Shown here: piece by piece, positions 1 through 35,900 of the stretch | Position numbering within the stretch: the stretch's first letter is position 1 | How the letters are laid out: every line of letters starts with the position of its first letter | Origin: Pratylenchus scribneri | Lineage: Eukaryota > Nematoda > Chromadorea > Rhabditida > Pratylenchidae | DNA: 64,000 nucleotides | Direction of reading: 5' to 3' | NCBI GenBank assembly: GCA_030063045.1 | Contig: JAQSEB010000089.1 | Span: 248,001 to 312,000, forward strand | The notes under the pieces: generated by a model | Told to the model about the DNA's origin: nothing | The model's database searches: none | Seen by the model: only the letters and a program-made list of their open reading frames with translations | Translations under genes and position numbers: made by a program

Positions 1-1835
1 ATCTAAATTCAACTTTGGCTATAAGGTCGATATTGGAAAAAAAACAATTAATTATAAGATTGATTAGCTTCCATAATTATGGAAAATTGGTTATATTATT
101 GCTTAAAGGGAAATTGGGATATGGGGATAATACATAGTTTCTCTGCCTATAAAAAGATTTTAATCATATTTTATTAATTGCCATCTGCATTGGCATGTAT
201 TAGCAGAACAAGAACAGAGATTGGAATTTACAAATTTCAAAATTCATCTTAAATATTCCAATAAATAAAGTCTGCCCGAGGCAATTTCCCAAGCATTTTC
301 CTAGGCACATCAAATACAAGGTACATGGTACACCCACCCACTGCTCATTCTCATATTTTTGGTCATCAAATTATAATTATAAATCTCCGCTGATTGAATA
401 AATTGCCTCATTCTTTCTAAGTTCTCATTCTCACTGACGAATTTGAATTGCCCAATATTACAATTCTATTCTATTTCAAAATTGTCCATTGTCTTAAAGT
501 AAATTGTGGAATTTGTTTGTACCATTAGAATTTTTGAAACATTATCTTTTTTTCCTGGGGAAAATTTTTGAATGTAAAATTAATTAAATTACTTTAATTA
601 ATTCAATCATATTTGGCCAAATTGGTAATAATATGCTGACATCTTTGTAAGGATATGCGAAAATATTATGTGGGCATTAGTTACCAAGATATAACATATT
701 CATCGTAAAAATCGTTTACCAAGATAGGAAAAATAAAAATTAACCCAGATTTGTGTTTATCATTCCTATTTATCCAGATTAAGCAAAAATCAAAATTTAG
801 TGCATTGAAAATTTCAAAGTCCGAAATTACATCACTTTTATCATTTTCTTTATCAAAAATTGTCCAATTTTTTGCATTAAATTAAAGAAATATCGAATAA
901 TAATAAATTAATCCCTTTCTTTCCATTCCATTTCTTCCCCTAATATAGAAAAATATGTTATCGCTTTTTTATATTGATTTTTTTGGTCTGCGCCCGAAAG
1001 TGGTTGTTGGTGCGTTCCATTTCCATTACGGAGGCCTACCCAAACTAAGCCACCTCCAAGTCAACCACCTTGCCTTTTCCACATTCATTAAAAAGTGTTG
1101 TTTTGCTTAATTTCTCATTTTTTTTCTTTTTATTCCATCGATTTTTATAACATTTATTTACCAAATCCAAATATTTGATTAGGTTTTGAATTGCCTGATT
1201 GATGGGGCAAATTTATCGTCAGAGTTAAATAAATTCCCTTTTTAAAAAATCCGCAAATTGCCTCATTCCAACCATAGCGTCTTCCTTTTATTACAGTAGG
1301 CAATGTAGAAAATATTTTTATTATATTCCGAATTCACCCTCTGGGCAAATTCCCAGAAACAGAGCAAATTAAAAATAATCTGGGAGTGGAGAAATCAAAA
1401 ATAATTTTTCAATTTTGCCGATGAGAGGGATCATTCCAACTTAACCTATTTTTAGCTAGTTTTAAAATTATCTCACAGCCATATATGGCCGTGAAGCAAA
1501 AAATCTATAAGCGAAAAATTGAGTAAAAATTATAAAATCTCTCATAAATGTACAAATTTTGAAAATTCGGGAAAAAGTATGGCAGAATCAAAATTCTGGC
1601 CAGTTTAGAAATTTTGGTACTATTATAGCCCCAGTTTTTACAACCCCATATCTAAAAAGCATTTTTTTGTTGAAAAAATAATATTTTATTATCTTTCTCT
1701 TAAAATTTACTCCAATGGTCCAACCCCGATCCTCATTCCATCCATTAAAATTATTTTTTATTTGAAATTAAAAATTTAATTTTTAATCATCTTTAATTCC
1801 AGAAAAAAAATAATTATTTATTATTTAAAATTGAA
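1..1835. other. AT-rich region upstream of the CAD gene
   Basis: No open coding region that I can support. The stretch is AT-rich with a slightly GC-richer island near 990-1085. A T-rich stretch ending in AG at 1801-1802, 34 nt before the CAD start codon, could be a trans-splice acceptor. No core promoter element is convincing. Confidence 0.5.
1801..1802 (+). promoter_or_regulatory. possible 3' splice (trans-splice) acceptor before CAD
   Basis: CTTTAATTCCAG ends at 1802, 34 nt before the ATG at 1836. Nematode mRNAs often receive a spliced leader at such a site close to the start codon. No upstream exon was found, so either trans-splicing or an unseen 5' UTR exon would explain it. This is inference. 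Confidence 0.35.
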
Positions 1836-25672
<23,837 letters not shown>

Positions 25673-26617
25673 AATAATATTTACAATTAATTCCATTTTT
25701 ATTTATTAAACCGGATTTATTAAACATTTGTTTTTTTAATTATTCTTATTAATTTTTAATATTATTTTGCGATAAAGACGAATACCAGATTTTTTTGGAA
25801 TTATTTTTTGATTTGCTCTCATACCAGATTAGAATTTGCAATTTGAATTTTCTCTGTTTCTGAAAATTTTCCTTAACGATAAATGAATACATTTAAAATA
25901 AAAGTAATAAATGTTATTATTTTTCCACATTGCCTATATTAAACTTTTGAATAAAAGAAAAGTCCCATAATTCTGCAAGTGATTCTTTAAATGAATATTG
26001 CTATCATTGGAAAAGGTGTCATTTAGCGGATTTTTAAGTGGGAATAATTTATTTGAATTATGAGAAATTTTTATCCGGCTATTCATATATTTTGGGTGGA
26101 TGGATTTTGCCTAAATTCTTCTCGGCAATTCCTCTTATTTTAGTCATTTTAGAACTCCCAGATTAGAATTTTTGAAACTTACTATGCCTCTGGGTTGCCT
26201 AAAAGGTAAATTTAGAAATTAAAAATAAGAATTTTAATATTTTTTTGACATTGCCTGAGGGACTAAGACCATTCACTGGAATCTGGAATAGAATGGCGAT
26301 GATGATGATGATATGAAGTTAAGATGCAAACAAAAATTAACATAACAAGAAGAAGAAAGATAGACATACAAAAAAGCAAAATATTTATTCCATAATATAA
26401 GCAATGAATTCCTAAATAAATGCTTATTATTATAAATAAAATTAATATTTTGGCGATAATGTTAATAATTTTTCATTAATTTTCAATATATTTTAGCCTA
26501 AACAGTAATTGAATTCATCATTTCTTTTGCTGTTTTTCTTAAAAAATTGAATTGAAAAAATCCGGCAATATTTCTCTCGTTATCTGTGATTGAATTCTTT
26601 TTCCCTCCGAATTTTCC
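25673..26617. other. intergenic between CAD and the Ly6-like gene
   Basis: The CAD 3' UTR, with AATAAA at 25897, opens this convergent gap. A short GATGATGAT microsatellite lies near 26296-26312. Nothing else is recognised in this AT-rich sequence. Confidence 0.5.
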
Positions 26618-27443
26618 TCATTCTTCCTTAAGCTGTTGCTGCACTGCCTGTGGCTGATTGCACTGGTCTGTCTCACACAGCTTACAGTCCACCAGTGTTC
26701 CGCCTAATCGTTCACAGCCAATGTTCGCCCTTTCACAACTGCGCTCATTCCCACAGCCGGCAAATTCAGTTGAATTGTTTCCTAAAAAAGAGTGTGCGCA
26801 TTCTTTTGTCGACAAATCAGTCTTTTGTGTATAACTTCTTAGTGTTTGATCCTACATATTTTATAGAGTTCATATAGACGCATCGATTGATATATAGTGT
26901 TATCTGGGTTTGGTTCAAAACTAAAAGAGTTATAAACCAAAAACCAAAATAGGGTTTAGACGGTTTAATACTTTGAATTTTGGCCAAATCCTGACAAAAT
27001 ATATATCAATCGTTGCATCTCAATGAGCTCTATAAAATGGGTATAAGTTTTATGCGTCTAGGATCAAACACTAAAAAGTTATATTCAAAAAAGTGATTTG
27101 TCGGCAAAAGAATGTAATTTTGAGGACAAAAAATGTTTCCTAAAAATAAAAAAATGGAGATTTACAAAATTAGAATTCTCACCAATTTTACAAGTTGTCA
27201 AGGCACATCGAGTCTCATCCGGTCCATGGCATTTCATCGTTGTCATTGGCGCTTCTGTACTATAATTGCCATTCACTTTACCAACGGATAAACGCAAAGG
27301 TTTGGGATCGGCATTTTGTGTTGCCCAACAGTTGAGCCCTTAATAATTAAATTTGTGCCGAAAACTTGATAAGACATTAATAAACCTGAGACGCAGTAGC
27401 AGGGCATAATCAAAGCAACAATAATCAAAAATAACATCCCCAT
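26618..27443 (-). CDS. small secreted Cys-rich protein, Ly6/uPAR three-finger-like
   Basis: Three exons on the minus strand, in transcript order 27443-27386, 27338-27183 and 26781-26618, 125 residues. All junctions are GT-AG and in phase. The chosen ATG (27443) gives a hydrophobic signal peptide (MGMLFLIIVALIM...), after which the mature chain starts LNCW. Ten cysteines follow with spacing like nematode Ly6 proteins, including GCGNERSCE, CERLGGTLVDCKLC and the closing CETDQCN. In the family these form a disulfide-tied three-finger fold. No C-terminal hydrophobic GPI tail is visible, so secretion is more likely than membrane anchoring. The open frame continues upstream of this ATG to a TTTTAG at about 27489, so a further 5' exon is possible. 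Function is unknown. Confidence 0.72.
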
Positions 27444-27488
27444 CACACAGAGAGTATATTTACTTTGTGAAGTAATTAATCGACACAC

Positions 27489-29040
27489 TAAAATCTGTTT
27501 ATCATAGTTTAAAAAATTTTATTATTTAGAATGAAAAATTTTAGAAGAAATGTGAAAAGAAAAAACTCATTAAATCCTCGGGTCTCACAGTTGAACCGGG
27601 ACCGGGAGTGGATGAATAGGTATTTTATATTTTCCCCCTTTTTCAACTAAACAAAAACTAGTGGAGTTGCCAAAATCTCAACTTTATTCATTTTTCATCC
27701 TGTCAGAGGCCATTAGAAAAAAGAGAAAGTTTCTTTCCGAAAATTTTCTTTCTCGAAAAACTTTCCCGTTCAGTGCATACATTTCCCTTCCAATGCTTTC
27801 CACTTTCCAGAAAGTTTTCTTTCCGGAAAGTTTTCAGTTTTGTGCATACTTATTCTAAGGAAAGTTGGAACACTTTCAAAAAAATTTTCTTTCCAAAACT
27901 ATTCCAAATAGTGGAAAGTTTTTAGAGAAAATTTTTGATTTAGCACACTTTTCATTTATCTATCATCACAATTAATCATTTGCCGCCATTGGGGTTCGGA
28001 TTGATGACCTTCTTAAAATCCATGCATTCGCTATAGATGACTTGTTAAAATTGAATTAAAATGTTTCTTATATTTTCTTTCCGGAAAAAAAACTTTCTGG
28101 CAAGTGGTAAGTTTTGGAAAAAGTTATGCACGGATTCGTGAAAGTTTTAAGGAAAGAAATTTCTGTAAAAATTTTTAGGTGAAACTTTCCATAAAATTTT
28201 TAAAATAGCACATGTCATCAGGAATTTCTAGGGAATTAGTATACAATTTTATTGCATTTAAATGGTCTCGCCTAAAATAATGAATAGTGAAAAAAATTCA
28301 TCTCAATCATAAATCTCAACACTTTCCAATTTAATAATCGTATTATTTTATTTAATCATCCAATTAAATAAAAATTTGTGTGTGTGTGTGTGTTAACTGT
28401 TAGCAATTAAAATATTGTGCCCAATTTCATTTAGTCGAGTAAACAAAGGCGGATTAGGGTACATTGATTATGTAAAGGGAAAAAACATGCTAATTAAGTG
28501 AGAAAGATTAAATATTCGGAAAAAAAAGAAAATTAAAGGTAGTAAATTTAAATTTGATTAATTTTTTACCTTTTTTAAAGATTATTGGAATACTAAAAAT
28601 TTAGCTATATTCTTGCCGAGATAATCTACATATAATTTTGACGATCAAATTGAAGACGAACTTACTCTGAAAGAAAAGCTGGTAATTTTTATGCGTTTCA
28701 GCAGCTTACCGCTCTCTGATTTGATCCTATCCATATTTTGGAAAATGTTTTAAAAATTATTATTACAATATGGAATAAGATAAAGGGATATATAAAGAAA
28801 ATTGATGAATAGAATATTCGAATCGATTTGAATTTTTTATGTTCAAATGTTATTTATTCCATTTTAAAATGCAATTTTTATTATAAAATATAAAAAATTT
28901 TGAGTTTAGTTATCTTTTCAAACATCTCAAATTCTAGAATGCCATTTTTAGAGATCTTTTTTTCTAAATTTTCCTATTCCAATTGGCGAGTGTCATTGAT
29001 ATAGAACAAAGAGCCTTTGCATTTGACTTTTCAATTTGAA
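27489..29040. other. intergenic, with degenerate GAAAGTTTTC-type repeats
   Basis: From about 27660 to 28210 the sequence is built from imperfect copies of GGAAAGTTTTCTTTCC, often palindromic, suggesting an eroded inverted-repeat element. A (TG)n microsatellite lies at 28376-28392. The rest is AT-rich with nothing recognised. Confidence 0.5.
27660..28210. repeat. degenerate palindromic GAAAG/CTTTC repeat cluster
   Basis: Many near copies of CTTTCCGGAAAG and GGAAAGTTTTC on both strands. The block contrasts with the flanking A/T runs. No clear terminal repeats or target duplication could be fixed. Confidence 0.45.
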
Positions 29041-29232
29041 ATGCTAAAATATGAACGGGGACAATTTAAGCTGGAAATGCTTGAGAAATTGCTCTGGGCT
29101 AATAATATTAAAAATTTTAACAATGGCTTCGAATGTTATTGCCCATTTCCATATTCTACGAAGAACAAAGGACTTGTCAATCACTTGAAGAGCATTGCCC
29201 ATAGAAATAGAAATAGAATGAATGAAATTTAA
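29041..29232 (+). CDS. short ORF with a zinc-finger-like Cys/His pattern (doubtful)
   Basis: The ATG at 29041 opens a 63-residue frame that ends FECYCPFPYSTKNKGLVNHL and then a second His (C-x-C ... H-x(6)-H), reminiscent of a C2H2-like finger. No signal peptide, no introns seen. A similar DNA stretch with a stop codon lies at 33401-33450, so this may be a relic of a repeat or of an old gene copy. It could also be chance. Confidence 0.2.
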   Translation: MLKYERGQFKLEMLEKLLWANNIKNFNNGFECYCPFPYSTKNKGLVNHLKSIAHRNRNRMNEI

Positions 29233-29696
29233 AATAAGAATTTCCCAGATCAATCATCCTTTCCCTTCTCTAATAGTTGGATGGGAAAGGTCAGAATACC
29301 AATCAGAATTCCGAATTAAACACTATAAATTTGTAATATTATGCTCCTCTCTCTGTTGTATTTATGATTAAAAGAATTAAAAAGAATAAGAACCCATTTC
29401 AATAAATTTTAACAATTTCAATCTGCATTGGAATTTTAATGTCTACTATTAAAAAAATGAACCTGCATTCCCTTTCCATAAAGTGAATTTACAGTTCTCA
29501 TTCAAAATTTACCCCATGCCTTCATTTTATTTTGTAAAAGGATTCCAATATAAAGTGTCGAATTTTTCTCTTAACATTTGTCATTTTTTAAGGAAAATAA
29601 ATTTTTTTTCCTTTCCATCTTTTTCAAAATCTTATTAAAATTTTAGAAGAAAAAAAAAAGAAAATAAGCCACTTGATTTATCAAAAAGAACGACAA

Positions 29697-31412
29697 ATGA
29701 ATCAAAAGAAAAACGACAATTTTGATGAGATGATGGTCAAGAAAGAGATAGCATTAAATAAGATAGTGGAAAATGGGATGGTCGAATTAAATGAGAAAAT
29801 GAAGAGAGGAATGAATGAATTGAAGGATGAAATTAAAAAAGGATTGGCCGATTTGAAAGCAACGAAAAAGTCAAAATTGGAAGAAGAAAATAGAGAATTG
29901 AAGAAAAAAATTGAAAAAATGGCGGTTTATATGAAAGAGGTAGGCTTAATTAATCTTTTTTCTAATGGATTTTAATATTTTTCTTTTTCCAGCTAAAGTC
30001 ATCTATTCGGCGTCGTGCATTGCCCAATGAATTGATTAATCATTTATTTAGCTCATTGCCATTTGAAAATGCCTTTGATCTTCTGGCCAAAATGCCAAAT
30101 GGTCTTTTGGCAAAAATTGTTGAGAAAATGATCAATGGCATGAAAGAGGTGAATTAGAATGCCTACAGAATTAAAATAGAATAAATATCAATTTAATTTT
30201 TAGGGATTGAAGAAAAACAAATGGAATAAGGATGATTGTGGATCAAAATTGGTCATTTCACAAGGAGGATTAGCCGTTCGGCATAAAGGCCCAAAAGGTA
30301 AATTTAAACAGTTGAAAATATTTTTTAATTTAATAGAATTTTTCTTATTTTAGGATGGCACTGTGTTCGAGCAATTCTGCCAATTCCATCATTTAGCTTG
30401 AAGGACATCGATAAAACGATAATATCCTCCTATTTTGAAATGCAAATAATTCGCAAATCAAGCCGGTAATTATGAATATGTGTTTGATTAATAATTTATA
30501 TTGTGTATTATACAGGTATGCCAGTATTGAAATTGGATTTTTTGATAAACAATTTAATTTGGAAAGCGAATATCAAGGACGGGGGGAAGCTAATTCAATT
30601 TCACTCTTCCACAAAGAAGAACTATCTATTGAAGGAGCCATTAAATTAACCAAATTAAAAAAGGGCAATGGATGTATATATTTCGAGAAAGGCGATTTTA
30701 TTGGAATTGGTATAATCCACAAGGCAAATTCTCTAATGGAATGTTTTGCCACTTGGAATGGAAATTTCCTGGGTAAAATAAAATCATAAAATAATTAAAA
30801 ATACAACAATAGATATAGATACAATAATTTCTGCAACGAATATATTGGAAAATGGATAATTCCGGAATTATCTAATGATGAGGTTGGATAATTTTGGAAA
30901 TTTCAGCTTCTAGGAATCATACAGACACGAGAGTGGGATCATTCCATTCGGCATGGTCGATTTTATCAGACTGTTTTGTGCTGTTTTACTTCAGGCTTCG
31001 CGAGATTCCTATGCTCCGAGTCCTAATCCTAACTCTAATCTAAGCATAAATTGGTCTGAAAATGAAATCCCATAAATAAAATCCACAATGCTGAATCAAA
31101 TGAGCCTACTTTAAAGTCTGTATGCTTTCTAGAAGCCGAGATTTACCAAATTATCCAACCTCCTCAACACTTGGATAATTCCTGATTCCAGAATTATCCA
31201 ATTTCCAATATTATCCGTAACATAATTATTTAAAAAATAATTTAATTTCAGGAAAGCAAAAATTGCCCGCAATTTATGCAAATATCCAATTATTTCCGGC
31301 AATCAGTATGTCCAACCGTGGCGATTCAATGGGTGCAGATTCTGACGATGCAATTCGCGTGAATTTTGGCAAAATTCCATGGCGATTCAAGGATTTCAGA
31401 TACATACACTGA
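29697..31412 (+). CDS. coiled-coil and SPRY-domain protein
   Basis: Six exons: 29697-29939, 29993-30148, 30204-30297, 30354-30465, 30516-30772, 31252-31412; 340 residues, all GT-AG and in phase. I chose the ATG at 29697 because it follows a TTTTAG at about 29641-29646 and is the first in frame. Residues about 10-85 are a Lys/Glu-rich heptad coiled coil. A helical LPNELINHLFSSLPFE segment follows, then a SPRY domain (about 145-335) with IEIGFFDKQF, GDFIGIGII, FATWNGNFLG, FPAISM and the closing VNFGKIPWRF. SPRY domains bind protein partners, as in RanBPM or TRIM proteins. There is no signal peptide, so it is not a classical secreted SPRY effector. AATAAA at 31486. The SPRY introns match those of the next gene. 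Intron 5 contains a MITE. Confidence 0.85.
30817..31213. mobile_element. MITE family A copy in intron 5 of the SPRY gene
   Basis: The left arm GAATATATTGGAAAATGGAT and right arm ATCCAATTTCCAATATTATC are inverted. The core holds CATTCGGCATGGTCGATTTT, GAATCAAATGAGCCTACTTT and AGTCTGTATG, shared with the copies at 21.5, 24.5 and 49.7 kb. The element makes up most of the intron. Confidence 0.65.
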
Positions 31413-32959
31413 TAGGAAAATGTGCAAAGCGACGATGGATAGAAATTCAAAACAAATGAGACGAATTTTCTCATATCCAAATCAAAATAAACTCAACAAT
31501 TCATTCATTTTTCTCTATCTTTGTTATTTAATTTATATAATTTTCTCCAAGTCCGCATACAATTTATTTATTCATAAAAGCTTTTTCTATTATTAAATGT
31601 AGCACAAATTTTTTAATTCATTTATTTTCTTGATTTAGATAAATTTTTTTAATTTGAATAAATTTTCAAAAATAATTTTAATATAAAACCATTTTAAACT
31701 TAAAACGTCGGATTAAACAATGTTTATTAAATTAAAAATAAATAAGAATTAGCTTCAAATATAACTAATTTATCATATTATGTGAGAAGAGTGTCCAATT
31801 ATGAATTAAAATGGGGACATCAAAGGCCAATGACATAGGAAAATTTTTGAAATAAATGGGAAATTGCATTAGCCATTTGAATATTATTTGCTCATTATAT
31901 ATTTATAATTCTACACAGACAATAGCAGCAGAAAAGCATAGCAATAGAATGCTATTGTTATCCTACCGTCTTCTACCTATTACCGAACACTAATATTATT
32001 GGGGGGAGGGGGATGGGCTTGGGAAAATTGCCTCAAGCTTTCATTTGAAAATTTTGATGAGTATACTTCGAACTTCGGTCACCGTATATTCATTGGGTCA
32101 ATTTTTGCCTAAGCCAAAATATATTTTCTTCAATTATTCTTCATCTTCAACTACAAAGATTTGTGCCCCCAAAAATTGCCTATTTCCATAGTTTCTTTGC
32201 CCATTTTCTTTATACATAACAATTTTCCCCATTCCACTCCATATCCAAGTCAATAAGAAATGCAGCAGAATTCTTTATTTTAACCTATATGTTGAGCAGT
32301 GCTGTGCCTTTCGGATTTTATAGCTCCGGCTCCAGCTCCGGGCTCCGACCCCAAAAATTTAGGCTCCAGCTCCGGCTCAGGGCTCCGATCCTCAAAATTT
32401 TTGGCTCCGGCTCCAGCTCCGGGCTCCGGAATTTTAACCCTAAAATTTTGGCTCCAGCTCCGACTCCGAGCTCCGACCTTCAAAATTTTTCGCCTGGAGC
32501 CGAAGCTGGCACAGCACTGATGTTGAGTTATGTTTGGAAAGGCTTTGTTGCCCAAATTTTAGAACAAAATTTCCATTTACCAAATACACTCCATTAAAAG
32601 TCTATTTATGAGATACATTCGTCAAGGAAAAATAATTTTCGGAGAATCTTTTTTATATTCTAAAAAATTAAATAAAACAATAAAATTATTACAATTTTTC
32701 ATCAATCAAATTTATTTTAGATTTGTTGAAATTTAAAAAATCCTGACAGCTAGAAAATCACAAAAAATCAAAATTTTATTCCACCTTTTTCCCTTCTAAT
32801 ATAGCTTAAATTTTTAATCAATTATCAACTATGATTTTTATAATAATATACATATAATATCATTTATTGTATCATTTCTAATTTTATTAATCCCATGAAA
32901 TTAATAGAAAACAATTTATTAAATATTTTTGAATTCATCTTAATAATAAAAAGAGCATC
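31413..32959. other. intergenic between the two SPRY genes
   Basis: Holds the 3' UTR of the first SPRY gene (AATAAA at 31486) and a 223-bp hAT-type MITE at 32297-32519. The remaining AT-rich DNA shows nothing recognisable. Confidence 0.5.
32297..32519. mobile_element. 223-bp hAT-type MITE, CAGTGCTGTGCC ends, 8-bp TSD
   Basis: Starts CAGTGCTGTGCC and ends GGCACAGCACTG, flanked on both sides by ATGTTGAG (32289-32296 and 32520-32527). The interior is a run of GGCTCCGGCTCCAGCTCC-type repeats interrupted by CAAAATTTTTGG. The Pro/Ser-rich reading frames through it are repeat artefacts. Confidence 0.9.
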
Positions 32960-35900
32960 ATGGCAACAACAAATCGTCAATACACCAATGAAGAATTGGA
33001 ACATTTGTTCCAGAGTGGTGAAGGTGGGAAGAGTGGAAATTCAAAAATAATGTTATATAAAAATTCGTAAATTAAAATAAATGCAATTTTAAAATTTTTA
33101 ATTAATCAAAAGCGAATTGAACGATAGTAATTAGTAACGATACCGATTAAGTGTCTGGTCCAATTTTTGGCCATAGCTCAACTAGAAAGAAGCTAATTTT
33201 GGAAAGCGATAGGCCATTTGAAAGTCCTCAAGATGTCCTTTAAAAGTGGAAATCTTTTAATTATTAAATTTTATCATTTTGTAATATAAGCAATTTTTCC
33301 CGAAAATTCATGTTTATTTTATTTAAATTCATAAGAAATTATATTTAAAAAAAAATTAGAATTCTTAAAAATTTAAATAGACTAAATTATATAGGAAATT
33401 TTGGACAATGGCTTCAAATGATATTGCGCGTTCGCTTTCAAAAATTGATAATTCTCTTGGTTCAGTAATTGAAATAAAAATAATTTCAATGATACTCAAT
33501 TACGCAAAATATACAATTCAGGTGCTGATGTTGAATTTATGGTAGGAGTTGATGAAGATGACGATGATAATAAGAATAACAGAGAAATGGAGGAGGAGAA
33601 GCCAACAGCAATAATGACAAGAAACAAAAAACATGAGAATTTGTTGAAGGAGACTAATAAAGAAACAGTGAAGAAAGTATCAGAACAGCGAAAACAAGTG
33701 AGCAGAATTTTATTAGATTGAATAAAAAATTTTTTTAAATAAAAATTGAAGATTTTTAATAGTTATCTTATTATATTATCTCAAATTAAGGAAAATTTAA
33801 GCTTAAAAATATATATTTTTCACTTAATTTTATCCATCGAAATTTTAAAAAATCTAATTAATTTTTAATCTGAAATTTATTTATTTATATTTAATATTTC
33901 ATTCCACATTTTTCAAGTTGTTCAAAGTAGGGTTGCGCCCCCGGCCCCGCGGGGGCCACCCCCGACGGGGATCCCCGAGGATTTTGGGCCTCACCCCCGT
34001 CCCCGTCCCCGAAGGTCCATCCCCGTAAATCCCCGTCCCCGAAAGCTCACCCCCGCGGGGGTACGGGGGTGAACATGCACCCCATATTATTGGATTTTTC
34101 AAGGAAAATGGGATAAGATAAAGAAATTTTGTGCAGATTTCTGTAGGGCGGTAAAAATTTTTCGCTGCGCGGCTTTATCTGGCTAATATTTTTCGCTGCA
34201 AGGCTATTGAAACTTTTTCGGCGAGGGACATTTCCGTCTCGCCACTTCCATCTCAGTCAGCGAATTTGACGAGTTGCAGCTCGCCACCCAATTAAACAAT
34301 TTAAAAGATCTAAAGTAAGTTTAATAGCCCTAATATTGGCTATCCATTGGTATGTTGATTATCTAAATATGTAAGTTTTGTCCAATTTTTGTCCAAAAAC
34401 TTTGAAAAACCGCCTTTATTTTTGTATTTATGGCCATAACTTAGCCAAAACATTACAGTTTTTTATGAACAATATATCAATAGATAGCTAATAATTGGGC
34501 TATAAGATGCACTTTAAACATTCTGATTGGTTATTTGGATAATGATTGATGAACTATGGTTCGTCAAAATTGCTGATACGGAAATAGCCGAGATAGAAAT
34601 GATCTCAACCTAAACTTTTCTATTATTAAGTATGCAATTCCCAATCAAAGATTTACGAAAATCACTTCCTATAGCTAATTTAGGAAACAAGAATCTGACT
34701 TCATCATATCTCGCCATATAGTTGATTTTATTTAAAAGTTTTCCAAGAAACTTCCGTCAAATTTTAGTTGTAAAAGCAAATTTGGATGATTTTCAATTGG
34801 AACCAACAAAATCTGGTTTTATTGCGGAAGAAATTAGATAGGAAATTGGAATAAATGACGATGTAAAATATATTTACGCTTATAATTTATTGAAATTTTA
34901 GTAAATTTTTCTTCAGAAAATTTTTTGTCTGAAAAATAAGGCCTTTTAAAAAATTTAGATCACCCCCGTACCCCCGCGGGGATCCCCGCGGGGGTCCCCG
35001 TCAAGGTCACCCCCGTCCCCGTCCCCGAAGGTGCCATCCCCGATCACCCCCGTCCCCGTCCAACTCACCCCCGACCTTCGGGGGCGCAACCCTAGTTCAA
35101 AGCCCATCGTTTTGTGTTGTCCAACGGTTCGCCTGTCTTCTCAACGCAATTCAATTTCCCAATACAACAGGAAGGGCCAATCCCAATTTTGGATTTAACA
35201 CCCGAATCATTCAAAATAATGTTGACTTATTTATATTTGAAAAAATTTGATGGAATTACGCCAGAAAATATTTTGGATATTTATTCAGCAGGTTTCTCTA
35301 AAGAAATAAATAAAAAATCACCGAAAATTAATTTGTAATTGGGAATTATTTTATAAAAAATATTTTGGAAAAATTATAATAAATTAATTTTTAAAATTAA
35401 AAAAAGAATTAATAATTTTATAAATTTACAAAAAAAAAAATATTAATAATTTTAGCGAAGAAATACATGATCAATCCTCTTATGAAATTCTGTCTGGAAT
35501 CACTTTATAACAATGAAAATTTGACGAATGAGAATGTCTTCATGGCACTGGAACATGCTAAATTCCACGATGAAAAGGTGTGTCTAAAAAATAATTTTTT
35601 CACGTTTTTTTGACCATTTCATATTATCTCATTTATTAAAGGAATTATTTGACAATTGCTTGTATTTCATCAAAAAGCGACCAGAAGTATTGAATTCGGC
35701 TGCCTTTTTCCAATTGAATTTGGAGCAAATTGTCGAATTATTCTTAAAATTGAACATTCAAGAAATTCTTCTCTTTAAAGCGGTAAATGTTGTAATAAAT
35801 AAACAATTAATAAAAATAAAAAGTTATGCAATTGGGCATCGAAGAAAATTGAAAATGATTTATTGTTGGTGAACTTGGGGAAGAAAAAGAAAAAGAAGCC

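Noticed and set aside
27444..27488. Extending the Ly6-like protein to a GTG start at 27488
   Set aside because: Nuclear genes in animals rarely start at GTG, a TTTTAG acceptor abuts this point, and the ATG at 27443 gives a proper signal peptide.
32280..32597. Pro/Gly/Ala/Ser-rich frames on both strands
   Set aside because: They follow the GGCTCC repeat of the 223-bp MITE; no start context, splice structure or domain.
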